A stretch of 64,000 nucleotides of DNA from Zoogloea sp. Lineage in GTDB: Bacteria > Pseudomonadota > Gammaproteobacteria > Burkholderiales > Rhodocyclaceae. The translations under genes and the position numbers were made by a program. A model generated the notes under the pieces. That model was not told where the DNA came from, did not search any database, and was given only the letters and a program-made list of their open reading frames with translations. The stretch covers positions 1 to 64,000 of the forward strand of contig NZ_JAKLLN010000005.1 of the NCBI RefSeq assembly GCF_023150065.1, read 5' to 3'. How positions within the stretch are numbered: position 1 is the stretch's first letter; every line of letters starts with the position of its first letter. Shown piece by piece: positions 13,279 to 23,416 of this stretch.

Positions 13279-14697
13279 ATGGCCACCGTCCTCGATAGCA
13301 AGAAGGCCTGCGCGGTCAATCCGCTGAAGATGAGCCAGCCCCTGGGGGCCTGCTACGCCTTCCTTGGCCTCTCCAACACCATGCCGATGATGCACGGCTC
13401 CCAGGGCTGTACGTCCTTTGGTCTGGTGCTGCTGGTGCGCCACTTCAAGGAGGCCATCCCGATGCAGACCACCGCCATGAACGAGGTCAGCACCATCCTC
13501 GGCGGCATGGACAACATCGAGCAGGCCGTGCTCAACATCAAGAAGCGCGCCAACCCGGCCCTCATCGCCATCGCCTCCACCGGCCTCACCGAGACCAAGG
13601 GCGACGACGTGGACGCCTACCTGCGCCTGATCCGCGCCAAACACGGCGAAACCCTGGCCGGCACCGAGATCGTCTATGTGTCTACGCCGGACTACGTGGG
13701 CGCCTTCCAGGACGGCTGGGCCGCCGCCATCAAGGCCCTCGTCGCGGCCTTCGTGGTGCCGGCCGAAACCCCCGTGGCTGGCCGCATCGGCGTGCTGCCC
13801 GGCGCCCACCTGACCCCGGCGGACCTGGAGGAAGTGCGCGAGCTGATCGAATGCTTCGGCCTCAATGCAGTGCTGGTGCCGGACGTGTCCGGCTCCCTCG
13901 ACGGCCACATCCCCGAGGATTTCACCCCCACCACCCTGGGCGGGGCGACCCTGGGCGACATCCGCGGCCTGGGCGCCTGCGAACATGTGATCGCCATTGG
14001 CGAGCAGATGCGCGGGGCCGTCGAGCGCCTGGAAGCCGTGGGGGTGCCCTGCACCCTGTTCGACCGGCTCACCGGCCTCACCGCCACCGATGCCCTGGTG
14101 GCCCTGCTCATGCGCCTGTCGGGCAAGCCGGCGCCGGCGCGCCTGAAACGCCAGCGCGGCCAGCTCCAGGACGCCATGCTCGATGGTCACTTCCACCTGG
14201 GCGGCAAGCGCGTCGCCATCGGCGCCGAGCCCGACCTGCTGTTCGCCCTGTCGTCGCTGATCGCCGAGATGGGCGGGGAGGTGGCCGCCGCCGTCACCAC
14301 CACCCATTCGCCGCTGCTGGCCCGGGTGCCCACCACCGAAGTGCTGGTGGGCGACCTGGAAGACCTGGAAATGCGCGCGGTGGGCTGCGACCTGCTCATC
14401 ACCCACGCCCACGGGCGCCAGGCCGCCACGCGCCTGGGCATCCCCCTGTTCCGCGCCGGTATCCCCCAGTTCGACCGCATCGGCACTGCGCATCAGCTCA
14501 GCGTCGGCTACCGGGGCAGCCGCGACCTGATCTTCCAGCTTGCCAACATCTTCCTGGCCCACATGCACGCCCACGGCCCCGAAGACTGGCCCCTGCCCGC
14601 CGAGGCCGTGGCCGCCGCCCGGGGCCAGCCCGCTGCCGGCTGCGGCTGCGGCAGCAGCATTTCCGACGAAGTCGTCATTCCGATCATTCCCGCCTGA
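13279..14697 (+). CDS. nifN: Nitrogenase FeMo-cofactor scaffold NifN
   Basis: VNPLKMSQPLGACYAFLGLSNTMPMMHGSQGCTSFGLVLLVRHFKEAIPMQTTAMNEVSTILGG. Confidence 0.95.
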   Translation: MATVLDSKKACAVNPLKMSQPLGACYAFLGLSNTMPMMHGSQGCTSFGLVLLVRHFKEAIPMQTTAMNEVSTILGGMDNIEQAVLNIKKRANPALIAIASTGLTETKGDDVDAYLRLIRAKHGETLAGTEIVYVSTPDYVGAFQDGWAAAIKALVAAFVVPAETPVAGRIGVLPGAHLTPADLEEVRELIECFGLNAVLVPDVSGSLDGHIPEDFTPTTLGGATLGDIRGLGACEHVIAIGEQMRGAVERLEAVGVPCTLFDRLTGLTATDALVALLMRLSGKPAPARLKRQRGQLQDAMLDGHFHLGGKRVAIGAEPDLLFALSSLIAEMGGEVAAAVTTTHSPLLARVPTTEVLVGDLEDLEMRAVGCDLLITHAHGRQAATRLGIPLFRAGIPQFDRIGTAHQLSVGYRGSRDLIFQLANIFLAHMHAHGPEDWPLPAEAVAAARGQPAAGCGCGSSISDEVVIPIIPA

Positions 14698-14707
14698 GGA
14701 GCCCGTC

Positions 14708-15109
14708 ATGAAAATCGCATTCGCCACCCAGGACAAGGAGCGCGTTGACGCGCACTTCGGCTGGGCCAAGTACATCGCCATCTACGAGATCAACGCCGAG
14801 GGCTACCGCTACCTGGAGACCCACGACTTCGGCGGCGAGCTGGCCGAGGACGGCAACGAGGACAAGCTGGCCCCCAAGCTGGACGTGATCATGGACTGCG
14901 CCATCGTCTACGTGGCGGCCATCGGCGGCTCGGCCGCCGCCCGCGTGGTGGCCTGCAAGATCCACCCGGTCAAGGTGGCCGGGCCGGAACCCATCCTCGA
15001 CATCCTCGACAAGCTGCAGGACGTGCTCAAGGGCACTCCGCCGCCGTGGCTGCGCAAGACCCTCGCCAAAGGCGAGGAGAAAACTTACGACTTTGAAGAA
15101 GAGGCCTGA
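14708..15109 (+). CDS. nifX: Nitrogen fixation protein NifX
   Basis: MKIAFATQDKERVDAHFGWAKYIAIYEI, directly after nifN. Confidence 0.92.
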   Translation: MKIAFATQDKERVDAHFGWAKYIAIYEINAEGYRYLETHDFGGELAEDGNEDKLAPKLDVIMDCAIVYVAAIGGSAAARVVACKIHPVKVAGPEPILDILDKLQDVLKGTPPPWLRKTLAKGEEKTYDFEEEA

Positions 15110-15112
15110 AAA

Positions 15113-15577
15113 ATGACTGATGTAGCTGAAGCCACCGACGTGATGCAGGACCCGTTCATCCGCGAACTGGTCAAGCAATGGCGCGCCCAGGACACCCACG
15201 GCGCCTGGGAAGGCAAGACCGACGCCATGCTCCTCGACCCCTACGTGCTGGATGCCGAGAAGCGCAAGGAACTGCCCATGATGGCCGACCCCGACCCGGA
15301 AACCCTGTGGCGCATGGAGCTGTTCTACAACGCCATCGCCCTCTCCATCGAGCGCGAGACCAAGGTGATGGTCAGCCCCATGCTCAAGATGCACCACGAA
15401 GGCTTCGGCCGTCAGGTGCTCATCGCCGGGCGCCTGATCGTCTTCAACAAGCAGGTGCGCGATGCCCACCGCTTCGGCTTCAACAGCCTCGAAAAGCTCT
15501 CGGCTGCTGGCACCAAGGCCGTGACCGACGCGGTGGAGATGATCCGCAAGTTTCCCGACGTGGCCAACTATTCCTGA
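15113..15577 (+). CDS. NifX-associated nitrogen fixation protein (DUF269)
   Basis: [49 protein letters not shown]. Confidence 0.9.
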   Translation: MTDVAEATDVMQDPFIRELVKQWRAQDTHGAWEGKTDAMLLDPYVLDAEKRKELPMMADPDPETLWRMELFYNAIALSIERETKVMVSPMLKMHHEGFGRQVLIAGRLIVFNKQVRDAHRFGFNSLEKLSAAGTKAVTDAVEMIRKFPDVANYS

Positions 15578-15590
15578 CCGGAGCCCGACC

Positions 15591-15788
15591 ATGGAAGACC
15601 TCGACGCCCTCAAGGCCCGCGCCAAGAAGCTCAACGCCCAGGCCACCCAGGCCAAGATGGACCTGCACGACCTGTCCGAAGAGCTGCCGACCAACTGGGA
15701 ACAGATCCTGGAAGTCGCCCAGCGTGCCTACGACGCCCACAAGAACCTGATGGCCGCCCGCAAGGAACTGGCCGCCGCGAGCGCCTGA
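15591..15788 (+). CDS. DUF683/CCE_0567-like small nif protein
   Basis: 65 aa helical protein in the nifENX operon. Confidence 0.8.
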   Translation: MEDLDALKARAKKLNAQATQAKMDLHDLSEELPTNWEQILEVAQRAYDAHKNLMAARKELAAASA

Positions 15789-15820
15789 ACGGCGCCGCCC
15801 TTACCCCCAGGAGAGCAGAC

Positions 15821-16126
15821 ATGGCTGATTTTTCCGTCACCCTGCCGAGCGGCGAGATCTGGGTTCCCCAGTTCGTCGCCGACCTCAACCAGGAAAAGTG
15901 CATCGGCTGCGCCCGCTGCGTGCGGGTGTGCGCCCGGGAGGTGCTCGAACTCGTCGGCGTCAATGAAGACGGCGACGTGATCCACATCGATCCCGATGGC
16001 GATGACGACGAAGAGTACGAAAAGAAGGTCATGACCATCGCCCACAAGGAAAACTGCGTGGGCTGCCAGGCCTGTTCCAAGGTCTGCCCCAAGAAGTGCT
16101 ACACCCACGAGGCCGTCCAGGTCTGA
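15821..16126 (+). CDS. fdxB: Nif-specific ferredoxin III (two 4Fe-4S)
   Basis: CIGCARCVRVCAREVLEL ... CVGCQACSKVCPKKCYTHEA. Confidence 0.88.
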   Translation: MADFSVTLPSGEIWVPQFVADLNQEKCIGCARCVRVCAREVLELVGVNEDGDVIHIDPDGDDDEEYEKKVMTIAHKENCVGCQACSKVCPKKCYTHEAVQV

Positions 16127-16164
16127 TTTCGTAAGGCATGCACGCCACCGAGGAGGCCCGCGCC

Positions 16165-16680
16165 ATGAACGACATCTCCCGCAGCTACCTTGCCGCCCGC
16201 GCCGCCCTGCCGCCCACGCGGCTGGTGCCGGCCTGGCTGGCCCTGGCCCTGGAAACCGAGTTCGGCGAACAGGCCGGCGTCATCGCCGCCCTATGGACGG
16301 CCCGCCACCCGGCGGTGGTCCGCGAGGACGGCTCCACCGGCATCGACGACCGCCATGAAGAGTACGGCGACCTCCTCGAACTCCTCCTCGAGGGCGCCGC
16401 CACCAGCAGCGCCCACACCGTCGCCATCGCCCGCTGGATCGCCCTGTCGTGCTTCGGGGCCGACCACCTGTGGGAAGACCTCGGCCTACCCGAACGCCCG
16501 GCCCTCGGCGCCCTCATCGCCCGCCACTTCCCGGCCCTGCACGCCAGAAACGTGCACAACCTGCGCTGGAAGAAGTTCTTCTACAAACAACTCTGCGACC
16601 GCGCCCAGGTAAGAGCCTGCCGCGCGCCGAGCTGCGCCGAGTGTTCGGAATATGCGGGGTGTTTTGAAGGAGCTGCATAA
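16165..16680 (+). CDS. nifQ: NifQ
   Basis: C-terminal C-x4-C-x2-C-x5-C (CRAPSCAECSEYAGC), FYKQLCDRAQVRACRAPSC; position at end of nifENX operon. Confidence 0.88.
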   Translation: MNDISRSYLAARAALPPTRLVPAWLALALETEFGEQAGVIAALWTARHPAVVREDGSTGIDDRHEEYGDLLELLLEGAATSSAHTVAIARWIALSCFGADHLWEDLGLPERPALGALIARHFPALHARNVHNLRWKKFFYKQLCDRAQVRACRAPSCAECSEYAGCFEGAA

Positions 16681-16864
16681 GTCGGACCGAGCTCCTCTTT
16701 CCTGATCTCCGAGCACTATCGGGATATCGCGCCTATTTGCGTCAGCCTCCGGCAGGGCCGTGATTGTGCAGCGCACTTGCCGCTAGATTGCCGTGCAGCA
16801 AGCCTTGCCCGCAGAGGTGAGGATGCAATCACGCATAGTCTCGATACACGCAAAGGAGGACGCA

Positions 16865-17629
16865 ATGGTTGGAATGCTCGAAAACAAGGTCGGGGTCATC
16901 ACGGGAGCAGGGCAGGGCATCGGGCGCGAGTCGGCCCTGGTGATGGCGCGGGAAGGGGCCCGCCTGATCGTCAGCGACATCAATCTGGAAGGGGTCGACG
17001 AGACCGCCCATCTCATCAGCCTGGCAGGGGGGACGGTGCTTCCGCTGAAGGTGGACGTGGCGCGGGGCGAGGATCTCCAGGCTTTGATCGAGCTCGCCGT
17101 GAGCCACTTCGGCCGACTCGACTGTGCCTTCAACAATGCCGGTATCTCCGGTGAAGGGGCGCTGCTGGCCGATTTCTCCGAAGAAGGGTTCGACCTGCTG
17201 ATGGCGGTGAACCTGAAGGCAGTGTGGCGTGCCATGAAGCTGCAGATCCGGCAGATGCTCAAGCAAGGTGGGGGTGGTGCCATCGTCAACACCTCGTCGG
17301 TGGGCGGGCTGGTGGGCAAGGAGCATCTGTCGGTCTACTGCGCCACCAAGCACGCCGTCCTCGGGCTCACCAAGTCGGCCGCCCTCGAATATGGCGCCAA
17401 GGGCGTGCGGGTCAATGCGGTGTGCCCGGGGGTAGTCCGCACCCCCATGGTGGAGGCCGTCATCAGTGGCACGGGCACCTCACTCGATGATTGGAGCAAG
17501 CTCCAGCCCATCGGCCGCTTCGGTACCCCATCGGAAATCGGCGAGGCGGTGGCCTGGCTGTGCTCCGATCGTGCTTCGCTGGTGCATGGCCACGCCCTGG
17601 TGGCGGACGGCGGCCTGACCTGCGCCTGA
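16865..17629 (+). CDS. SDR-family oxidoreductase
   Basis: VITGAGQGIGRESALVMAREGA; YCATKHAVLGLTKSAALEYG; GGAGGA-type RBS upstream. Confidence 0.85.
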   Translation: MVGMLENKVGVITGAGQGIGRESALVMAREGARLIVSDINLEGVDETAHLISLAGGTVLPLKVDVARGEDLQALIELAVSHFGRLDCAFNNAGISGEGALLADFSEEGFDLLMAVNLKAVWRAMKLQIRQMLKQGGGGAIVNTSSVGGLVGKEHLSVYCATKHAVLGLTKSAALEYGAKGVRVNAVCPGVVRTPMVEAVISGTGTSLDDWSKLQPIGRFGTPSEIGEAVAWLCSDRASLVHGHALVADGGLTCA

Positions 17630-17810
17630 CCGGGCGACGCGCGTCGCCCACGCCCGGCGGGCGGCGCATCCGCGTGCCCGCCGGGCGCCCTGGCCGTAAA
17701 TTGAGCGATTTCTGCAAAGTCACCCCCTGCCGTCGGAACGCCGGGTCATTACAATGGGGGATATAACAAAAGTAGTATCCACTAAAGAGACATCCCATCA
17801 GGAGGAGACA

Positions 17811-18722
17811 ATGACGGGATTGCTTTCGTCGACCCCGCAGCTCATTGAGCACGCCACTGCATCACGTCCCGACTACGTGCTGGAGGGCCGCAATGGCGAC
17901 ATATTTGGCGCCCGCTGGAATCACCCGGCCGGTGAGTCCCAGCTCAGGCGCAATGCCGAGCATGTCCTGGTCTATCACCTGTCGGGCAACACCGACGTTG
18001 AACGCCTGCAGCAAGGGGTGGTCACGGGTTTTCGCTCCCGCGTCGGAACGGTGACCTTCATGCCCCGTGATTCCGAATCCGACTGGCGGCTGGGGGGCAA
18101 TACCCAGGTCATCCATCTTTACCTGCGCCAGACCCTGCTCGACGATTTTGCCCGGGATGTCCTGGAGCGTGAGGCATGTCCCGAGATCGAAGACTTCTTC
18201 GCCATTTCCGATACCTGGCTGGACGGCTTCTTTCGGATGCTGGCCAGTGAGGCACCCCCTTCGGCGGCCAGCGGCAACCGCCTGGAGACCCTGGTGCTCG
18301 ATCAGGTCCAGAGCCTGCTGGTGAGCCACCTGGTCACCCGCTATGCGCGGGAGCGTCCGCCCAACGGTGAGCGGGCGCCAATGTCCGGCGGCAAGGCCAG
18401 CCAGCTGCGGCAGAGCGTTCTGAAGAAGATCAATGCGCTGATTCACGAGCGCCTCCACGAGGACATCTCCCTCAAGGATCTGGCCGAGCTTGCCTGCATT
18501 TCGAAGGACCACTTTTTGCGTGCCTTTCGCGATACGGTCGGGCAGACGCCCTATCACTATTTGCTGTCCCAGCGGCTGGAACGGGCCAAGATGCTGCTGC
18601 GCGAGGAGCCCGGTGTGCCGGTGGCGGAAGTGGCGCGGCGTTGCGGGTTCAAGAATCTGAGCCACTTCTCGGCAACCTTCCGGCGAATGACCGGGGTCAG
18701 CCCCAAAGGCTATCGCAACTGA
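17811..18722 (+). CDS. AraC-family transcriptional regulator
   Basis: DISLKDLAELACISKDHFLRAFRDTVGQTPYHYLLSQRLERAKMLL...VAEVARRCGFKNLSHFSATFRRMTGVSPKGYR. Confidence 0.88.
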   Translation: MTGLLSSTPQLIEHATASRPDYVLEGRNGDIFGARWNHPAGESQLRRNAEHVLVYHLSGNTDVERLQQGVVTGFRSRVGTVTFMPRDSESDWRLGGNTQVIHLYLRQTLLDDFARDVLEREACPEIEDFFAISDTWLDGFFRMLASEAPPSAASGNRLETLVLDQVQSLLVSHLVTRYARERPPNGERAPMSGGKASQLRQSVLKKINALIHERLHEDISLKDLAELACISKDHFLRAFRDTVGQTPYHYLLSQRLERAKMLLREEPGVPVAEVARRCGFKNLSHFSATFRRMTGVSPKGYRN

Positions 18723-18775
18723 GCAAGCATGGACCGGACCGCCAGGCCAGCAAGGCGGTCCGGTGTGGCGCGGGT

Positions 18776-19264
18776 CTAGCGATGCACGCCGTGCGCCACG
18801 CCGTCTCGTTCGGCCATTTCCAGCATCACTTTGTAATCGATGATTCCGGCAATGGAACCGTCCGGCGCCAGCCCGGCGATGGGCCCGTCGAAAACGCAGA
18901 ACAGCACGCAGCCATTCTTCGAGCGCGGCTGGTGGATATCGCCGGCGGGCTCGAACATGTAGTTCCCGGTCACTCCGATATCCGACTCCTCGTAATAGAC
19001 ATCACCTTCCATCACCATCACCTCAATGGCGCCAATATGCTGGTGAATGGGCGCCTCCACGCCGGGAAGCACTTTCAGCATGCAGGTAAAGCCGCCGGTG
19101 CGGGAATTGACGCTCAATAGCTTGTATTCGACACCCTCCATGGCGTAAGGGCGCCACGGAATCGTGTCTATTTTCTGGAACTTCGGATAGGGCAGGGTGA
19201 TCCTGTCGCGTGCAGTGCTTTTCCCTTCCTGTCCGATGCGCTCGTTGCTCAGGGTGATGCTCAT
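18776..19264 (-). CDS. Cupin protein (dihydroxyacetophenone dioxygenase/ChrR-like cupin)
   Basis: KVLPGVEAPIHQHIGAIEVMVMEGDVYYEE cupin motif; paralogous to 19582-20070. Confidence 0.65.
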   Translation of the reverse strand: MSITLSNERIGQEGKSTARDRITLPYPKFQKIDTIPWRPYAMEGVEYKLLSVNSRTGGFTCMLKVLPGVEAPIHQHIGAIEVMVMEGDVYYEESDIGVTGNYMFEPAGDIHQPRSKNGCVLFCVFDGPIAGLAPDGSIAGIIDYKVMLEMAERDGVAHGVHR

Positions 19265-19581
19265 CGTGTTCTCCTCCTGTTAAAGGCGTGTCTGTGGTGT
19301 GTTTCTCCATGGCGCCCGCGCGCAGGTCGCGGTCTTTTCCGGATATGCGCCGATCTCGATATTAGGCGCCGTCACCAGGCCGTGCCCCTATTCGAGGCAA
19401 ATCGCCGCGACTAATACAAAGCCGCGATATATCGACAGTCAGGAGCTGCCATTTGCGAAAAATCGGCAGCTTTTGCGATATCGGGCAGATTCCCGACGGC
19501 CTGTGTTTGTGCGCTGCGCTCGCAGTTAGATTTCGCCTCGCCGGCTTATTGACCGGAATACAAATAAACAGGAGACACACT

Positions 19582-20070
19582 ATGACCAGCACCGCCATCG
19601 GCCATTCCCCAGCCGCCGACATTGACCTCACCCACCGCCACGGCAAGGATTTCGTGAACCTCTCCGCAGTGCCGTGGACGCCCTGGGTCATGGACGGTAC
19701 CTATTTCAAGCTCTTGGCCGTCAACGAATTGTCGGGTGGCTTCTCGATGCTGCTCAAAGTCGATCCTGGCGTTCAGGCGCCGGTGCATGCACATATCGGT
19801 TCGGCCGAGGCCTATCTGGTCGAAGGAGGCTTCTATTACGAAGAGGACGATCCTGGCTACGAGGGCTACTACACCTACGAACGCGGTGGTTCCGTGCACC
19901 AGCCCGTGTCGCCCCAGGGATGCGTGATGTTCGCGGTCACGCACGGGCCGCTGGCTGGCTGCAACCCGGACGGTTCAATCGGCGCCGTGGTCGATTGCCG
20001 TCTGATGCTGAAGCTGGCCGAGGCCAATGGCGTCGCCAGCCACGTCGTGCAGATCGTCTCCGGCCGCTGA
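19582..20070 (+). CDS. Cupin protein, paralog of 18776-19264
   Basis: KVDPGVQAPVHAHIGSAEAYLVEGGFYYEEDDPGYEG. Confidence 0.65.
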   Translation: MTSTAIGHSPAADIDLTHRHGKDFVNLSAVPWTPWVMDGTYFKLLAVNELSGGFSMLLKVDPGVQAPVHAHIGSAEAYLVEGGFYYEEDDPGYEGYYTYERGGSVHQPVSPQGCVMFAVTHGPLAGCNPDGSIGAVVDCRLMLKLAEANGVASHVVQIVSGR

Positions 20071-20111
20071 GCCCCAGCTTGCCCCTCCCTCCATCTCCCC
20101 AAGGAGTGCAG

Positions 20112-21977
20112 ATGAACGGCAAACCTTTCAGACCCGGCCTTCGCCGGGCCGCCATTGCTGCAGCCCTTGCCGCTTTCGGCAGTGGCGCCAGCGCAGGCGA
20201 ATTCACGCTCGGTGACGGCGTCACGGGCTCCTGGACCCTCAACGCAGCCCTCGGCACCAGTGTCCGCATGCAGGGGCGCGATGCCGCGTTGACGTCCTTC
20301 GGCAATGCCAACCATAACGGCGGCCGGCCGGGTACCGGTGGCGGTAGCACCGACGATGGCGACCTCAACTTCAAGCGTGGCGATGTCACTTCCACGACCC
20401 TCAAGGTGGTGGGTGACATGGAGCTGCGTTATCAGAACTACGGTGCCCTGGTTCGCGCCAAGGCCTGGCACGACTTCACCCTGGCCAGCAAGAAGGTTCA
20501 GCACGGCAGTTTCGACAACGGCTATGCGCCCGATCAGCGTCTCGACGACAGTCATTTCGACCGTGCCGCGAGGTTCAGTGGTGCCGATCTGCTCGACGCC
20601 TTTGTCTATGGCAACTGGGCACTGGGCAATGACAGCAAGCTCAATCTGCGCCTGGGCAACCAGGTGGTGAACTGGGGGGAGAGTATCTTCATCCAGGGCG
20701 TCAACGTGGTGAGTCCCATCGATGTGCCGGCAGCCCGGCGCGCCGGCGCCCAGGTGCGCGAGATCCTGCTGCCCGTACCCTTGCTCTACGGCAACCTGGG
20801 TCTGGCCGGTGGTGTGAGCGTCGAGGCCTTCTACCAGCTCCAGTGGAAGAAGACCGTGATCGACGGTTGCGGCACCTTCTTTTCGCCGGCCGACGTCATC
20901 AACTGTGGCGGCTCCCAGTTCGGCCCCGATGTCTTCTCCGACCGGGAGCAGTACCACGGTGTGGCCGCGCTGGGGGGGCTGAACCTGCGCTCGCTGCGCC
21001 AGGCCGACGCCAAGCCGTCGAACGCAGGGCAGTTCGGTCTCGCCCTGCACTGGCTGGAGCCGAGCAGCGAGACCGATGTGGGCCTCTACTACATCAACTA
21101 TCACACCCGCACGCCCTATCTGAGCCTTTCCAGCAAGCCTTCAGAGGCGAGTTCGTTTTATGGGTCGGTGGCACCCCTGTCCTATCTGCTTGACTACTCG
21201 GCCGAGAACATCCAGACCTACGGCCTCAGTCTGTCGAACACCCTGGGGGGCGTGTCGGTGATGGCCGAGCTGTCCTACACGCGTGACCTGCCGGTGCAGG
21301 TCAATGGCGGGGATCTGGTGCAGTTCGGCGTGTCCGGCGGTACCCAGGGGCCCCTGGCCGGCAAGCGCGTCTATGACCCGGCGGGGGCCACCATCCAGGG
21401 CTACGACCGCATGGACAAGGTCCAACTGCAGTTTGGCGCCATCAATGTCTTCAGCCAGGTGCTCGGCGCCCAGTCCCTGCTGGCGGTCGGCGAGGTGGGC
21501 ATGAGCTGGTTGCCCAACCTGCCTGATGCGGCGACGGATGTGCGCTATGGCCGTGCCTTCACCTTCGGTACCGCCTGGCATCAGGCCTACACCAGCCCGG
21601 CACTGTCCACCCGCGATGGCTGCAATGCGGCCAACAGTGCCGGCATGGTGACGCCCGCCAACTGCGCACAGAGCGGTTTCGTCAGCGCGTTCTCGTGGGG
21701 CTATCGCCTGCTCGGGGAGCTCGAGTATCCCAATGCCGTTGTGGGCTGGACCGCAAAGCCCCGGCTGTACTGGGCTCATGACGTAAAGGGCAATGCTGCC
21801 GACGGCGCCTTCATCGAGCACAGGCGCACCCTGGGTAGCGGCATCTCCCTGTCGCGCCTCGAAAACGGCCGCCGCCTCACCCTGGACCTCGCCTACACCC
21901 GCTTCATCGATGCTGCCCGCTGGGACACCAACCGCGACAAGGACTTTCTTGCCGCCAGCGTCAGCGTCGCCTTCTAA
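20112..21977 (+). CDS. DUF1302-like outer-membrane protein
   Basis: Signal peptide, TLKVVGDMELRYQNYGALVRAKAWHD, LNLRLGNQVVNWGESIFIQGVNVVSPID; C-terminal aromatic-type end SVSVAF. Confidence 0.8.
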   Translation: MNGKPFRPGLRRAAIAAALAAFGSGASAGEFTLGDGVTGSWTLNAALGTSVRMQGRDAALTSFGNANHNGGRPGTGGGSTDDGDLNFKRGDVTSTTLKVVGDMELRYQNYGALVRAKAWHDFTLASKKVQHGSFDNGYAPDQRLDDSHFDRAARFSGADLLDAFVYGNWALGNDSKLNLRLGNQVVNWGESIFIQGVNVVSPIDVPAARRAGAQVREILLPVPLLYGNLGLAGGVSVEAFYQLQWKKTVIDGCGTFFSPADVINCGGSQFGPDVFSDREQYHGVAALGGLNLRSLRQADAKPSNAGQFGLALHWLEPSSETDVGLYYINYHTRTPYLSLSSKPSEASSFYGSVAPLSYLLDYSAENIQTYGLSLSNTLGGVSVMAELSYTRDLPVQVNGGDLVQFGVSGGTQGPLAGKRVYDPAGATIQGYDRMDKVQLQFGAINVFSQVLGAQSLLAVGEVGMSWLPNLPDAATDVRYGRAFTFGTAWHQAYTSPALSTRDGCNAANSAGMVTPANCAQSGFVSAFSWGYRLLGELEYPNAVVGWTAKPRLYWAHDVKGNAADGAFIEHRRTLGSGISLSRLENGRRLTLDLAYTRFIDAARWDTNRDKDFLAASVSVAF

Positions 21978-21987
21978 GGACAAAGAC

Positions 21988-23346
21988 ATGATCCGCGTTC
22001 GTTCTTCCGCATGGCACCTCGCTGCCTTCCTGCTGCCCCTTGCCGTGGGCAGCGCCCAGGCCGCGCTCAGTGCCGCCGACCTTGCCCGTCTGGGCAAGGA
22101 CCTCACCCCCGTCGGTGCCGAGCGTGCCGGCAATGCGGCCGGCACCATACCGGCGTGGACCGGTGGCCTTGCCAAGGCTCCCGCCGGCTTCGACATCACC
22201 CAGGGCCACGCCAACCCCTACGCCAGTGAAAAGCCCCTGTACACCATCACCGCGCAGAACTGGGAGCAGTACAAGAAGGTGCTCTCCGACGGGCATATCG
22301 CCATGCTCAAGCGCTACCCGGACAGCTACCGTCTCAACGTCTATCCGACCCACCGCAGCGCGGCCCTGCCACCGGCCGAATACGAGCGCATCCGCGATCA
22401 GGCCGCCAAGGTGACAGTCTCGGCCAGCGGCACCGGCCTGGATCACTGGGAGCAGAGCCCCGTGCCCTTTCCCATTCCGGCCAACGGCCTCGAGGCCATC
22501 TGGAATCACGAGGTGCGCTCCCGGGCCGGCGGCATTCAGCGCCGCCACCTGATCGGGGCGGTGAACCCCAATGGCAGTTTCAACGCCTATGGCGTCGACG
22601 AGAGCTGGATCTTCAGCCAGAACATGGACCGCCAGGAGAACAACCGCTTCTGGTACTTCATGGCGCGGATGTACTCGCCGGCCGACGTCAGCGGCGAGGT
22701 GGTGATGGTGCACGAGCCCCTCGACTTTGCCCGCGACGGTCGCCTCGCCTGGGTCTACAACGCCGGCCTACGCCGCGTCCGCCGCGCGCCGCAGATCATC
22801 TACGACTCGCCGGGTAGCTTCTCGGAAGGGACGCGCACCGAGGACGACTACGACATGTTCAACGGGCCGACCGACCGCTACAACTGGAAGTTGGTGGGCA
22901 AGCGGGAAATGCTGATCCCGTACAACAGCTATGCCATCCACTCCAAGAAGCTCAAGGCCCGTGACGTGGTCAAGCCGCACCATCTGGACCCCGCGCTGAC
23001 CCGCTACGAGCTGCACCGGGTGTGGGTGGTGGAGGCCACGTTGAAGGAAGGCATGCGCCACATTTACGGCAAGCGCGTGTTCTACATCGACGAGGACAGC
23101 TGGACCATCGCCGTCAAGGAGCAGTACGACGGCCGTGGCCAGTTGTGGCGGGTGGGGGAGGCGCAGCTGATGCAGTACTACGACGTGCCCTTGCCCTACT
23201 ACGCCTTCGAGAACATGTATGACCTGCAGGACGGCCGCTACTACGTGGCCGGCCTCAGCAACGAGGAAGGGCCGTGGCGCTTTGGCGCCAAGGCCCGGCG
23301 CGCAGACTTCGACCCCGACGCGCTGCGCCGCAGCGGCACCAAGTAA
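21988..23346 (+). CDS. DUF1329-like exported protein
   Basis: LARLGKDLTPVGAERAGNAAGTIPAWTGG; follows DUF1302 protein. Confidence 0.82.
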   Translation: MIRVRSSAWHLAAFLLPLAVGSAQAALSAADLARLGKDLTPVGAERAGNAAGTIPAWTGGLAKAPAGFDITQGHANPYASEKPLYTITAQNWEQYKKVLSDGHIAMLKRYPDSYRLNVYPTHRSAALPPAEYERIRDQAAKVTVSASGTGLDHWEQSPVPFPIPANGLEAIWNHEVRSRAGGIQRRHLIGAVNPNGSFNAYGVDESWIFSQNMDRQENNRFWYFMARMYSPADVSGEVVMVHEPLDFARDGRLAWVYNAGLRRVRRAPQIIYDSPGSFSEGTRTEDDYDMFNGPTDRYNWKLVGKREMLIPYNSYAIHSKKLKARDVVKPHHLDPALTRYELHRVWVVEATLKEGMRHIYGKRVFYIDEDSWTIAVKEQYDGRGQLWRVGEAQLMQYYDVPLPYYAFENMYDLQDGRYYVAGLSNEEGPWRFGAKARRADFDPDALRRSGTK

Positions 23347-23416
23347 GCAGCGGCTACGACCGCGCACTCCGGACGCGCCGGTTTTGCTGGCGCGTCCTGC
23401 CCACAGGGATATCACC

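Noticed and set aside
13207-14781. 524-aa minus-strand ORF opposite nifN
   Set aside because: Antisense shadow of nifN, biased composition, no recognisable motif.
11871-16680. nifHDK structural genes expected in the nif cluster
   Set aside because: Not present; NifD/K-like ORFs here are NifE and NifN. Structural genes must lie outside the window.
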